A stretch of 64,000 bases of DNA from Sulfuriferula nivalis. Its GTDB lineage: Bacteria > Pseudomonadota > Gammaproteobacteria > Burkholderiales > Sulfuriferulaceae. Location of the stretch: the NCBI RefSeq assembly GCF_009937995.1, contig NZ_AP021881.1, forward strand, positions 2,666,001 to 2,730,000, given 5' to 3'. A program made the translations under genes and the position numbers. Shown here piece after piece: positions 55,319 to 63,897 of this stretch (within the stretch, counting starts at the first letter, position 1; the number at the start of each line of letters is the position of its first letter). The notes beneath the pieces were generated by a model. That model was not told the origin of the DNA. It searched no databases and saw only the letters and a list, made by a program, of their open reading frames with translations.

Positions 55319-56119
55319 CTATGCCTCCCCTAGTGTTTTAGAGCGTTGGGCCGCAGCATGTACGGCCGCCACAATAGCTTCAGGAACTGCATGCGTCTGC
55401 ATCGTCAAAATTGCCTGCTCAGTTGTTCCTCCCTTTGACGTCACCCGCGCACGTAACTGCGCCAGGTCCTCGCTACTATTCGCCGCCAATTTGGCCGCAC
55501 CCGCAAACGTTTCCAGGGTCAGCTGCCGTGCTACATCGGCTGTCAGGCCTAACTCCATACCTGCCTGCTGCATCGCTTCCATAAACATGAACACATAAGC
55601 TGGGCCGCTACCGGACACAGCCGTTACCGCATCCATCAATGTTTCCTCAGTCAGCCAAACCACGCTGCCTGCGGCTTCCAGTATCACCCCGGCTTGCAGA
55701 CGTTGATGGGCATTAACCGCAGATGCTGCAAATAATGCCGTCACACCCGCACCCACCATCGCCGGCGTATTCGGCATAGCGCGAACAATAATAGGATAAT
55801 TACCCAGCAATGCAGATAAATTCGCAATGCGTATTCCGGCTGCAATCGACACTACGACTTGCGAGGTCAGCATAGGCGCCAATGCAGCTGCAACCTCAGG
55901 TAATTGCTGTGGCTTCACGGCCAACACTATCACATCAACAGCCAGCATAGCAGACTCCAGTTGCGCTACCACGCGCACACCAAACTCACTACGCAGGCGC
56001 TGCTGTGCCTGCTCGTTATGTTCAACAACCTGGATGTGACCTGCTGTCACCCCTTCCCGCAGCAAACCCGAAATCAACGCCGTGGCCATATTGCCACCAC
56101 CTATAAATACCACCTGCAT
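55319..56119 (-). CDS. proC: pyrroline-5-carboxylate reductase
   Basis: A 266-aa last enzyme of proline synthesis, reducing pyrroline-5-carboxylate with NAD(P)H. It has the Rossmann start VVFIGGGNMATALISGLL, the RAMPNTPAMVGAGVTAL segment and the C-terminal signature region AVSGSGPAYVFMFMEAMQQAG...TSKGGTTEQAI. It follows yggS by 2 nt. proA is about 8 kb away on the opposite strand. Confidence 0.97.
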   Translation of the reverse strand: MQVVFIGGGNMATALISGLLREGVTAGHIQVVEHNEQAQQRLRSEFGVRVVAQLESAMLAVDVIVLAVKPQQLPEVAAALAPMLTSQVVVSIAAGIRIANLSALLGNYPIIVRAMPNTPAMVGAGVTALFAASAVNAHQRLQAGVILEAAGSVVWLTEETLMDAVTAVSGSGPAYVFMFMEAMQQAGMELGLTADVARQLTLETFAGAAKLAANSSEDLAQLRARVTSKGGTTEQAILTMQTHAVPEAIVAAVHAAAQRSKTLGEA

Positions 56120-56121
56120 GA

Positions 56122-56808
56122 CTATCCTTCTCTTTTCCCAAACAACGCCGTCCCCACACGCACGATAGTCGCACCTTCAGCGATCGCCGCTTCCAAGTCA
56201 GCTGACATACCCATCGACAGCGTATCCAATTGCAAACCCATATTATTTAATTCTTCAAAACGTGTTCGCACCAGCGCAAATTGCGCTCGTTGCTTATTTT
56301 CATCCACTTCTGCACGTGGTATTGCCATTAAACCGCGCAAATGCAAGTTAGGCAAATTTTGTACAGCCCTTGCCAGCGCTGGCACTTCCGCCATGCTAAC
56401 ACCGCTCTTGGATACCTCACCACTTACATTCACCTGCAAGCAAATATTCAGTGGTGCAGCATGGTTCGCACGCTCGTTAGACAGACGTTGCGCAATAAGC
56501 AACCTGTCCACGCTATGCACCCAGCTAAAATGCGCAGCAATTTGCGCTGTTTTATTACGCTGAATAGGGCCTATAAAATGCCAATCTAATGCCAAATCGC
56601 GTAAAGCCTGAATTTTAGCCACACTCTCTTGCACATAACTCTCGCCAAAGGCATGCTGACCCTGCTCTGCCAATGCGCGAACTGACGCTACAGGCTGCAA
56701 TTTACTCACTGCCAACAAGGTAATTTCATTCACATCTCGCTCAGCATTCTGTGCCGCCTGCGCAATTCTTTCCTGAACTGCTTGCAATGTGCTTTTTACT
56801 ATGTCCAT
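56122..56808 (-). CDS. yggS: YggS/PLPBP-type pyridoxal phosphate homeostasis protein
   Basis: A 228-aa single-domain alanine-racemase-like barrel that binds PLP and buffers B6 and amino-acid metabolism. The PLP lysine is in LLAVSKLQPVASVRALAEQG, with HFIGPIQRNKT and LSMGMSADLEAAIAEGATIVRVGTALFG as family marks. It is divergent from pilT across a 41-bp gap, a very common arrangement in proteobacteria. Confidence 0.96.
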   Translation of the reverse strand: MDIVKSTLQAVQERIAQAAQNAERDVNEITLLAVSKLQPVASVRALAEQGQHAFGESYVQESVAKIQALRDLALDWHFIGPIQRNKTAQIAAHFSWVHSVDRLLIAQRLSNERANHAAPLNICLQVNVSGEVSKSGVSMAEVPALARAVQNLPNLHLRGLMAIPRAEVDENKQRAQFALVRTRFEELNNMGLQLDTLSMGMSADLEAAIAEGATIVRVGTALFGKREG

Positions 56809-56849
56809 AATACCTAAAATTCAAAATAACGAAGAGGAATATACATTAA

Positions 56850-57893
56850 ATGGAAATATCTGAATTACTCGCATTTGCTGTTAAAAACAAAGCATCCGAC
56901 TTACATTTATCCGCAGGTTTACCGCCTATGATACGCGTCCACGGCGATATTAGACGCATTAATCTGCCTGACATGAACCATCAGACCGTACACGACATGG
57001 TGTACGACATCATGAACGATGGTCAGCGTAAAATCTACGAAGAAACTTTAGAAGTCGATTTTTCATTCGAAGTCCCGACACTAGCGCGTTTTCGTGTCAA
57101 CGCTTTTAACCAGAACCGTGGTGCAGGCGCAGTATTCCGTACCATTCCAAGCAAAGTCCTGACACTGGAGGATCTCAACGCCCCCAAGATTTTCAAAGAC
57201 ATTGCTGATACCCCTCGCGGTATCGTATTGGTCACCGGCCCAACGGGTTCTGGTAAATCGACCACGCTGGCGGCGATGGTCGATTATGTTAACGAAAATG
57301 AATATGGCCATATCCTGACCGTTGAAGACCCTATCGAATTTGTCCATCAAAGTAAAAAATGCGTAATCAACCAGCGCGAAGTCGGTCCTCACACACTGTC
57401 ATTCTCAAATGCATTGCGTTCCGCATTGCGTGAAGATCCGGACGTTATTCTCGTCGGCGAGATGCGCGATCTGGAAACCATACGACTCGCGCTCACCGCT
57501 GCTGAAACAGGCCACCTAGTATTTGGTACGCTACACACCAGCTCGGCTGCCAAAACCATAGACCGTATTGTAGACGTATTTCCAGCGGCAGAAAAAGAGA
57601 TGGTACGTTCCATGCTATCGGAATCTATCCGCGCCGTTATTTCCCAGACCCTGCTCAAAACCAAAGATGGCACAGGTCGAGTTGCCGCTCATGAAATTAT
57701 GATAGGTACACCTGCCATACGTAACTTGATACGTGAAAACAAAGTGGCACAAATGTACTCGTCTATCCAGACCGGTCAGAATGTTGGTATGCAAACGCTG
57801 GATCAATGCCTGCAAGATTTGGTCAAGCGCAATATTATTTCCATCGGCGAAGCACGCTCACGTGCCGCTAATAAAGATATGTTCTTAGGATAA
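56850..57893 (+). CDS. pilT: type IV pilus retraction ATPase PilT
   Basis: A 347-aa hexameric ATPase that depolymerises pili for twitching and DNA uptake. GAGGA precedes the start. The PAS-like N-terminus ASDLHLSAGLPPMIRVHGD is followed by Walker A GPTGSGKST, the Asp box EDPIEF, Walker B VILVGEMRDLET, and the PilT-specific AIRNLIRE motif near the C-terminus. pilU follows after 3 nt. Confidence 0.97.
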   Translation: MEISELLAFAVKNKASDLHLSAGLPPMIRVHGDIRRINLPDMNHQTVHDMVYDIMNDGQRKIYEETLEVDFSFEVPTLARFRVNAFNQNRGAGAVFRTIPSKVLTLEDLNAPKIFKDIADTPRGIVLVTGPTGSGKSTTLAAMVDYVNENEYGHILTVEDPIEFVHQSKKCVINQREVGPHTLSFSNALRSALREDPDVILVGEMRDLETIRLALTAAETGHLVFGTLHTSSAAKTIDRIVDVFPAAEKEMVRSMLSESIRAVISQTLLKTKDGTGRVAAHEIMIGTPAIRNLIRENKVAQMYSSIQTGQNVGMQTLDQCLQDLVKRNIISIGEARSRAANKDMFLG

Positions 57894-57896
57894 TCC

Positions 57897-59024
57897 ATGG
57901 AAGCACTCAAAACTGTACACGACCTGCTCAGACTCATGTTGAGCAAACGCGCATCTGATTTGTTCATCACGGCTGGTTTTCCCCCTGCCATCAAGGTCGA
58001 TGGCAAAATCGCGCCTGTATCCAATCAGACACTCACTCCTTCACATACCCGTGAGCTGGCGCGCAGTATCATGAATGACAGGCAGTGGCATGATTTTGAA
58101 CATACGCACGAAGCCAATTTTGCTATATCACCTGAGGGGATAGGTCGCTTCCGTGTGAACGCATTTGTCCAGCAAGGTCGTATAGGTTTAGTCCTGCGTA
58201 CCATCACCACACTCATTCCCAAACTTGAACAACTTAATCTGCCCCCCGTACTCAAGGACGTGGCTATGGTAAAACGCGGTTTGGTTATTTTTGTCGGTGG
58301 TACAGGCTCTGGTAAATCAACATCATTGGCAGCCATGGTTGGGCACCGTAACGAAAATGCCCAGGATCACATCATCACCATCGAAGATCCTGTTGAATAT
58401 GTACACGAACACAAAAAATCCATTATCACTCAGCGTGAAGTCGGCATAGATACCGACAACTGGTTCTCAGCCCTCAAAAACACCCTGCGCCAGGCACCTG
58501 ACGTCATCCTTATCGGTGAGGTACGTGACCGCGAGACCATGGAATACGCCATCGCCTTTGCCGAAACAGGTCACCTGTGCTTCACCACGCTACACGCGAA
58601 CTCGGCCAACCAGGCACTGGATCGTATTATCAACTTCTTCCCTGATGAGCGCCGTCAGCAATTGCTCATGGATTTATCACTGAATCTGAAAGCTTTTGTC
58701 TCCCAGCGCCTGATCGCCCGTAAAGGCACAACCGGACGAATTGCCGCTGTTGAAGTATTGCTAAACTCGCCGCTCATTTCCGAACTGATATTCAAAGGTG
58801 AAGTCCATGAAATCAAGGCGATTATGGCAAAGTCACGGGAAATGGGTATGCAGACTTTCGATCAATCACTATTTGATTTGTATGAAGCTGGACTGATTAC
58901 TTATGAAGATGCGCTACGCAATGCCGACTCACTCAACGACCTCAGACTGAAAATAAAACTGGAAGGCCATGAAGCCAAAGGGCGTGATGTGATGGATGGA
59001 ATACAGAGTCTGAATATTGTCTAA
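57897..59024 (+). CDS. pilU: PilT-dependent accessory retraction ATPase PilU
   Basis: A 375-aa PilT paralog that boosts retraction force. Walker A is GGTGSGKST, the Asp box EDPVEYVHEHKKS and Walker B ILIGEVRDRET; the PilT AIRNLIRE motif is replaced by LLNSPLISELIFKGE. Its distinct C-terminus ends in an LKIKLEGHEAKG tail. An intrinsic terminator lies 20 nt after the stop. Confidence 0.95.
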   Translation: MEALKTVHDLLRLMLSKRASDLFITAGFPPAIKVDGKIAPVSNQTLTPSHTRELARSIMNDRQWHDFEHTHEANFAISPEGIGRFRVNAFVQQGRIGLVLRTITTLIPKLEQLNLPPVLKDVAMVKRGLVIFVGGTGSGKSTSLAAMVGHRNENAQDHIITIEDPVEYVHEHKKSIITQREVGIDTDNWFSALKNTLRQAPDVILIGEVRDRETMEYAIAFAETGHLCFTTLHANSANQALDRIINFFPDERRQQLLMDLSLNLKAFVSQRLIARKGTTGRIAAVEVLLNSPLISELIFKGEVHEIKAIMAKSREMGMQTFDQSLFDLYEAGLITYEDALRNADSLNDLRLKIKLEGHEAKGRDVMDGIQSLNIV

Positions 59025-59043
59025 ATAGCCCTGCGATAAAAAA

Positions 59044-59073
59044 TCCCGCTAAACTTCTTAGCGGGATTTTTTT
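59044..59073. terminator. bidirectional intrinsic terminator between pilU and rlmL-like gene
   Basis: TCCCGCTAA (59044-59052) and TTAGCGGGA (59058-59066) form a 9-bp stem with a 5-nt loop, flanked by an A-run on the left and seven T residues on the right. It serves pilTU on the plus strand and the convergent methyltransferase gene on the minus strand, whose stop lies in its right edge. Confidence 0.9.
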
Positions 59074-60223
59074 ATTTACGTGCAGAACCTGCCACTATCT
59101 TGTATTCAAACAATCGACACTCTAGCGCGCCATTGAACAACGGCGTACGTTTGGTTGCATTCAGCCGTATCAGCTTCGGCAAATTCATATCAGCCGACAG
59201 AATATATGCATTCCAGCCCGTGCATTTCTGCTTTAACCAGTTGCCTAACTGCGGATAAAATTCCGCCAACTCAGACTGTTCTCCAATGCGTATCCCATAA
59301 GGCGGATTGGTCACAATCACGCCATGGTCAGCAGGTGCAGGAACTTCAATCACATTACCCTGCTTGAGCTGAATTACACCTGCCAAACCTGCCGCTTCCA
59401 GGTTTACCTGCGCATCACGCAAGGAGTCGCCAAACATATCGCGCCCAAAAATAGGTTGTAAAGTTGCAGGTAATTGGGCGTCTATCGCTGCCTGCTTAAT
59501 TGGCAGCCAGACTTTAGGATCAAATCTTGTCAGCTTTTCAAAACCAAAATCCCTGTGGCTACCAGGCGCAATATTCAATGCTACCTGCGCCGCTTCCATC
59601 AATATGGTCGCACTTCCGCACATAGGATCGAAAAACGGCGTACCAGGCTGCCAGCCAGACAATTTCACCATGCCGGCTGCCAGATTCTCATTTAACGGTG
59701 CAGCACCTGCCTGTTTACGCAGACCACGTTTAAACAGTGACTGTCCCGAAGTATCCAGATACAAGGTACACTCTGTTGCGGTCAAAAATACATGAATACG
59801 CACATCGGGTTCACGTATATCGACATTCGGACGCTCTCCTGTAGCTTCGCGAAAGCGGTCACAAATCGCATCCTTGATACGCAACGTTGTAAATTCGAGA
59901 CTTTTCAGTGGTGCTTTTTGCGCCGTCATTTTCACGACTATAGTTTTATCCACGCTAAACATAGTCGGCCAGTCAAACGATAGTGCACCATGATAAATAT
60001 CTTCCTCATCACGATACTCGCCACCACCTACCCGCAGCAAAACCCGACTAGCCAGACGTGAATGCAGGTTGGCGCGATAGCACAGCTCATACTCACCCGA
60101 AAACGCCACACCACCATAAGTTGGGGCAATAGCTTGCGCACCCAATTCCCGCAGTTCTTCACCTAATAAGGCTTCCAGTCCACGTGGACAGGTTGCGAAA
60201 AATTGTTCTAGCTTTTTGCTCAT
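59072..60223 (-). CDS. THUMP-domain 23S rRNA guanine-N2 methyltransferase (RlmL N-terminal type)
   Basis: A 383-aa protein. A ferredoxin-like/THUMP region (residues 1-155) precedes the methyltransferase domain, with PMCGSATILMEAAQVALN (SAM site, about 197) and the catalytic NPPYG (about 308). It matches the N-terminal half of gammaproteobacterial RlmL/YcbY, which makes m2G2445; the RlmK half is absent, as is usual outside Gammaproteobacteria. It overlaps hemJ by ATGA. Confidence 0.93.
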   Translation of the reverse strand: MSKKLEQFFATCPRGLEALLGEELRELGAQAIAPTYGGVAFSGEYELCYRANLHSRLASRVLLRVGGGEYRDEEDIYHGALSFDWPTMFSVDKTIVVKMTAQKAPLKSLEFTTLRIKDAICDRFREATGERPNVDIREPDVRIHVFLTATECTLYLDTSGQSLFKRGLRKQAGAAPLNENLAAGMVKLSGWQPGTPFFDPMCGSATILMEAAQVALNIAPGSHRDFGFEKLTRFDPKVWLPIKQAAIDAQLPATLQPIFGRDMFGDSLRDAQVNLEAAGLAGVIQLKQGNVIEVPAPADHGVIVTNPPYGIRIGEQSELAEFYPQLGNWLKQKCTGWNAYILSADMNLPKLIRLNATKRTPLFNGALECRLFEYKIVAGSARK

Positions 60224-60636
60224 GCAAACTCCGGTTTCAATACCACTAAAAATACCACCACAAATAAAATCAACACAGGCAATTCATTAAACCAGCGATA
60301 AAACACATGGCTGCGTTTATTCTCATCACGCGCAAACACTTGAACCAGATGCCCACAATATAAATGGTAGGCGATTAACACACCGACCAATGCCAATTTA
60401 ATATCCAGCCAAGCGCCTGAATAACCATAGCGCAGCCACAACCAGGTACCAAATATCAGTGCCAACACCCCCAGCGGAGTCATGAATTTATATAGCTTAC
60501 GCTCCATCAACTTAAATTGCGCAATCGTTGCCGCATCGTTTACCATGGCATGATTAACGAACAAACGCGGCAAATAGAACAAGCCCGCAAACCAGCTCGC
60601 TACAAAAATGATATGTAATGCTTTAATCCACAACAA
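60220..60636 (-). CDS. hemJ: HemJ-type protoporphyrinogen IX oxidase
   Basis: A 138-aa protein with four membrane helices. The conserved residues are visible: His in LWIKALHIIFVASWFAGLFYLPRLFV (residues 2-27) with the Arg after YLP, and Lys/His in WLDIKLALVGVLIAYHLYCG. HemJ carries haem b and oxidises protoporphyrinogen IX in organisms without HemG/HemY. It is divergent from the thioredoxin-like gene across 12 bp. Confidence 0.92.
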   Translation of the reverse strand: MLWIKALHIIFVASWFAGLFYLPRLFVNHAMVNDAATIAQFKLMERKLYKFMTPLGVLALIFGTWLWLRYGYSGAWLDIKLALVGVLIAYHLYCGHLVQVFARDENKRSHVFYRWFNELPVLILFVVVFLVVLKPEFA

Positions 60637-60648
60637 TTTAACACTCCT

Positions 60649-61185
60649 ATGCTGAAAAACTTAACCACGCACCCCTGGGTAAAAAAATTAACACCCAGCC
60701 CATTCACGGCCGTGTTACTCATGCTCATCGTTTATTTCTGGTTCAGACCACCCGCCTGGGTCAGCGAAGAGCATCGTCCTGTTGATAATTTCAGCGTCAC
60801 GACGACTGATAACCGGGTTATTGCATTATCTGATTTACGTGGCAAAGTCGTCATCGTCAGTTTCTGGGCAACCTGGTGTCCCTATTGCCGTCATGAGATG
60901 CCAGAGATACAATCATTTTACCGCGACTGGCATAACAAAGGCGTGGAAATATTAGCCCTCTCGATTGAAGACGATCCTGCACTGGTCGCCCAGTTTATGC
61001 GTCAGGAAGCTTACAGTTTCACCGCTGCAATTGCTGATGCAACAACACAGCAGGCATTTGGCAAAATTGACAAGGTGCCGATGTCATTCATTATTGATAA
61101 AAAAGGCGTTATACGTCATAAAATTGATGGCCAGGTTTATTACGGCCGGCTTGAAGATTTAGTGCAGCCCTTGCTCAAGGAATAG
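60649..61185 (+). CDS. membrane-anchored thioredoxin-like protein (TlpA/ResA type)
   Basis: A 178-aa protein. An N-terminal membrane anchor (FTAVLLMLIVYFWF, about 18-31) leads to a periplasmic redoxin domain: DLRGKVVIVSFWATWCPYCRHEMPEI (about 63-88), with an active CPYC pair, and the cis-Pro loop KVPMSFIIDKKG. It is likely a thiol reductase in cytochrome c or other envelope redox maturation. It overlaps the convergent DinB gene end by 11 nt. Confidence 0.9.
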   Translation: MLKNLTTHPWVKKLTPSPFTAVLLMLIVYFWFRPPAWVSEEHRPVDNFSVTTTDNRVIALSDLRGKVVIVSFWATWCPYCRHEMPEIQSFYRDWHNKGVEILALSIEDDPALVAQFMRQEAYSFTAAIADATTQQAFGKIDKVPMSFIIDKKGVIRHKIDGQVYYGRLEDLVQPLLKE

Positions 61186-61714
61186 CAGCCAGCTGACGCC
61201 TGTAAGCGATTATTTCACGCTTGTAATATAAATAATCCATTTCCAGTGCACGATAACCCAAACGCGTCAGCACCGCTGATATTTGCCCACGGTGATGCAC
61301 CTGATGATCCATCATATGTGAAAGCACATCACGTACCCACATAATTTCATGCTCACCCTTACTGGTCAGATAAGCCAGCTCGCTTTCAAAAAACGTATCG
61401 TCACACTCCTCCAACCAGAGTTGCAATTCACGTAAATTAGCTTGTGTCGTTTCTATCAACTGATCCCAGTCAGGATAAGTAATCTGACTAAAGTCGACGT
61501 GCCCTGACTGACCACGCAGCCGTGCAAACCACAGCTTGTTGACCAGCAACAAATGATCAACGGTATGATGAATACTATGAAAAAACAGGCCTTGTTCCTG
61601 CAGACGCACAACAGGATCCAGACAACCTAGCGCAGCGAACATCCTGTCATTCGCCCATAACTGGTAATCCACTTGTACAACAAAATAGCTACGCCAGGCA
61701 TATTGTTCATTCAT
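61175..61714 (-). CDS. DinB-family four-helix protein
   Basis: A 179-aa protein of the DinB/YfiT metal-binding four-helix fold. The His triad expected for a metal site is present: FHSIHHTVDHLL (about 46-57) and SHMMDHQVHHRGQISAVLTRLG (about 132-153). Relatives are thiol-dependent transferases or hydrolases; no substrate can be given. It is coupled by ATGA to the upstream thioredoxin-like gene. Confidence 0.88.
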   Translation of the reverse strand: MNEQYAWRSYFVVQVDYQLWANDRMFAALGCLDPVVRLQEQGLFFHSIHHTVDHLLLVNKLWFARLRGQSGHVDFSQITYPDWDQLIETTQANLRELQLWLEECDDTFFESELAYLTSKGEHEIMWVRDVLSHMMDHQVHHRGQISAVLTRLGYRALEMDYLYYKREIIAYRRQLAAIP

Positions 61715-62214
61715 GTTTTCACCCCATCCAAACGCTGCCGCAATTTTGCAAAATCCAAGTCGCCGATAGTTTGTTCTGCGATATGACCATCAGCATCAAT
61801 CAGAAAGGAGGTTGGCGTTAACTTTACCTCACCAAATGCGTGTGCAATATCGCCTTGCGTATCCATCACCACAGGAAATGGCAAATGCTGCTCAGCAGCA
61901 AATTGCCGGACATTCTCGGCAGGATCATAATTCATCGCCACGGCCACAACTTCCAGACCTTTACTATGATAACGCTGATATACATCGACCAGTTGCGGCA
62001 TTTCCTTGACGCAACCGGGGCAACTTGTCGCCCAAAAATTCACCACCACCGTTTTACCACGGTATTGCGCCAAGTCTAATGTCTGACCAGATAAAGTGGT
62101 CATCGTTAACGCAGGCGCACTGGCTTTTTGCGTCAAGCCCATATAAACCAATACCGCCAACACCCCACCCAGCACAGCATAAATAATGAACTTATGATAT
62201 TGTTTACTACCCAT
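61711..62214 (-). CDS. TlpA-like thioredoxin-fold protein
   Basis: A 167-aa protein. An N-terminal signal anchor (FIIYAVLGGVLAVLVYMGL) is followed by a periplasmic TlpA/ResA domain with VVNFWATSCPGCVKEMPQL (CPGC active pair) and the cis-Pro loop KLTPTSFLIDADG. It differs from the 60649 paralog in its active-site dipeptide (PG versus PY). A DinB-family gene follows as ATGA. Confidence 0.9.
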   Translation of the reverse strand: MGSKQYHKFIIYAVLGGVLAVLVYMGLTQKASAPALTMTTLSGQTLDLAQYRGKTVVVNFWATSCPGCVKEMPQLVDVYQRYHSKGLEVVAVAMNYDPAENVRQFAAEQHLPFPVVMDTQGDIAHAFGEVKLTPTSFLIDADGHIAEQTIGDLDFAKLRQRLDGVKT

Positions 62215-62239
62215 TTAGCAACCTTTCAGGAATACAAGC

Positions 62240-62944
62240 ATGTCTAAAATTATCGGATTTCTCCTGACTACTTTCTTCAGCACCTCACTGCTAGCTGCAA
62301 ATTTAGACAGCATCACCGATACACAAGCGAATAGTGGCTTAAAACAAGCATTAGAACAAGGTGCAGTCAAAGCCGTTAGTCAACTCGGGCGTACAGATGG
62401 TTTCATGAACAACCCACAAATTAAGATACCACTCCCGCCCGCCATGCAACAAGTCGAAACCATCATGCGCACTTTAGGGCAGGGACGTGCCTTTGACGAA
62501 CTTGATCTCACTATCAACCGTGCTGCCGAAGCCTCAGTGCCTGCTGCGAAAAACCTGCTCGTCAGTGCAGTCAAAAAAATGACACTCACCGATGCCAAAA
62601 ACATCCTCATGGGTGGTGATACTGCAGGCACAGAATACTTCCGCAAAAATTCGCAGACTCAGTTACAGCAGACTTTTCTTCCCATTGTGACTCGCTACAC
62701 ACAAAAACTGGGCTTGGCACAACAATACAACCAACTCGCAGGACAAGCGGCACAATTTGGTCTGGTTAAACAGGAAGATGCCAGCATAGAACGCTATGTC
62801 ACGCAAAAAACGCTGGATGGTTTATACCTCACTATAGGTAATGAAGAAAAGGCGTTGCGTGCCAACCCTGTTCAATATACTGCAGGCATGGCCAGCAAAT
62901 ATGGCAGCAGCATCCTCAAGACGGTATTTGGGGCGCTGCAATAA
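62240..62944 (+). CDS. DUF4197 secreted protein
   Basis: A 234-aa protein with signal peptide MSKIIGFLLTTFFSTSLLAA. The mature sequence matches the DUF4197 pattern: GLKQALEQGAVKAVSQLGRTDGFMNN (about 31-56), IKIPLPPAMQQVETIMRTLGQG and ILMGGDTAGTEYFRKNSQTQL, ending KYGSSILKTVFGAL. The function is unknown; the fold is predicted to be helical. The stop overlaps the next start (TAATG). Confidence 0.9.
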   Translation: MSKIIGFLLTTFFSTSLLAANLDSITDTQANSGLKQALEQGAVKAVSQLGRTDGFMNNPQIKIPLPPAMQQVETIMRTLGQGRAFDELDLTINRAAEASVPAAKNLLVSAVKKMTLTDAKNILMGGDTAGTEYFRKNSQTQLQQTFLPIVTRYTQKLGLAQQYNQLAGQAAQFGLVKQEDASIERYVTQKTLDGLYLTIGNEEKALRANPVQYTAGMASKYGSSILKTVFGALQ

Positions 62945-63690
62945 TGGCACACGTCTTATTCATCCTCACCGCCGCCGAACAATTACCCTTGCTTGACGGC
63001 AGCAACATGCCCACAGGATTCTGGGCGCAAGAATTTGTGCCCGCACATCATTTGTTTCTCGAACATGGCCATCAAGTCAGCATCGCCACCCCCAAGGGCA
63101 AACCGGCTGCGCTCGATGAAAACTGCTTCGCACCCGAATTTCACCAGCATGATTCAGGTCGCATTGCCAACCTGCGCGAGCAGCTCGACGAAATTGATGG
63201 CTGGCGTACCCCATTGTCATTGGAACGCCTGGCTCTGACTGGTATTAAGTACGATGCAGTATTTTTCCCAGGCGGTCACGGCCCTATGGTAGATTTAATC
63301 GACTCAGCAGCAACGGGCACACTCGTCAAGCGCACTCTGGCCAACAATGGACTCATAGGCGCTATCTGCCATGGCCCAGCGGGTTTAGTACCCGCACAGC
63401 ACGAAGACAATTGGTTATTAGCAGGTTACCAACTCACCTGCTTTAGTCCAGAAGAAGAACAACTTGCTGGACTCGCCACGCAACTCCCTGACTTACTCGC
63501 TAACCGTATTACTCATTTAGGTGGATTATTAAGCTTTGCACAACCCGGACAAGAGCATGTTGTAATTGACCGTCAACTCTACACCGGACAAAATCCTGCA
63601 TCAGTCGATAAACTAGCCTATCACATGGCGCGCAAACTCAAAAAAATGGGTACGCTGGATAAAGATGCCTGTGTTACACCGTGTGATTAA
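62944..63690 (+). CDS. DJ-1/PfpI superfamily type 1 glutamine amidotransferase-like protein
   Basis: A 248-aa protein of the Hsp31-like class. It has the conserved Glu region GFWAQEFVPAHHLF (about 26-39), FFPGGHGPMVDL and the nucleophile elbow IGAICHGPAGLV (Cys about 142). The C-terminus VIDRQLYTGQNPASVDKLAYHMARKL (about 206-231) is the family ending. Activities reported in the group include glyoxalase/deglycase and chaperone functions; which applies here is unknown. It is coupled to the DUF4197 gene. Confidence 0.9.
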   Translation: MAHVLFILTAAEQLPLLDGSNMPTGFWAQEFVPAHHLFLEHGHQVSIATPKGKPAALDENCFAPEFHQHDSGRIANLREQLDEIDGWRTPLSLERLALTGIKYDAVFFPGGHGPMVDLIDSAATGTLVKRTLANNGLIGAICHGPAGLVPAQHEDNWLLAGYQLTCFSPEEEQLAGLATQLPDLLANRITHLGGLLSFAQPGQEHVVIDRQLYTGQNPASVDKLAYHMARKLKKMGTLDKDACVTPCD

Positions 63691-63735
63691 TCCAAATATT
63701 ACAAATCTGAACGATAAATTAATACGCATGTCTTA

Positions 63736-63769
63736 ATTTGGTGCGATGATGTACAGATACGCACCAAAT
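63736..63769. promoter_or_regulatory. 10-bp inverted repeat upstream of a sigma-54 promoter, possible enhancer site
   Basis: ATTTGGTGCG (63736-63745) and CGCACCAAAT (63760-63769) are perfect arms around 14 nt. The centre is about 120 bp upstream of the predicted start point of the following sigma-54 promoter, the usual place for an activator of the NtrC type. The GGTGC/GCACC words occur in NtrC sites, but the order and spacing differ from the NtrC consensus. A second repeat, TCTATAT-N5-ATATAGA, lies at 63811-63829. Confidence 0.5.
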
Positions 63770-63844
63770 AGTCGCAAAATTGCAGTATCAATTAACAATG
63801 CGAAATTAAATCTATATTAAACATATAGATAAATAACTCCATAA

Positions 63845-63860
63845 TTGGCACGCTCTTTGC
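63845..63860 (+). promoter_or_regulatory. sigma-54 (RpoN) promoter
   Basis: TTGGCACG-CTCT-TTGC matches the -24/-12 consensus at every conserved position, with GG (63847-63848) and GC (63859-63860) separated by 10 nt. The start point would be near 63872, 26 nt before the ATG at 63898. Confidence 0.8.
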
Positions 63861-63897
63861 GATTATCCAATCACAGACAAAAGCAAAGAGTACGATC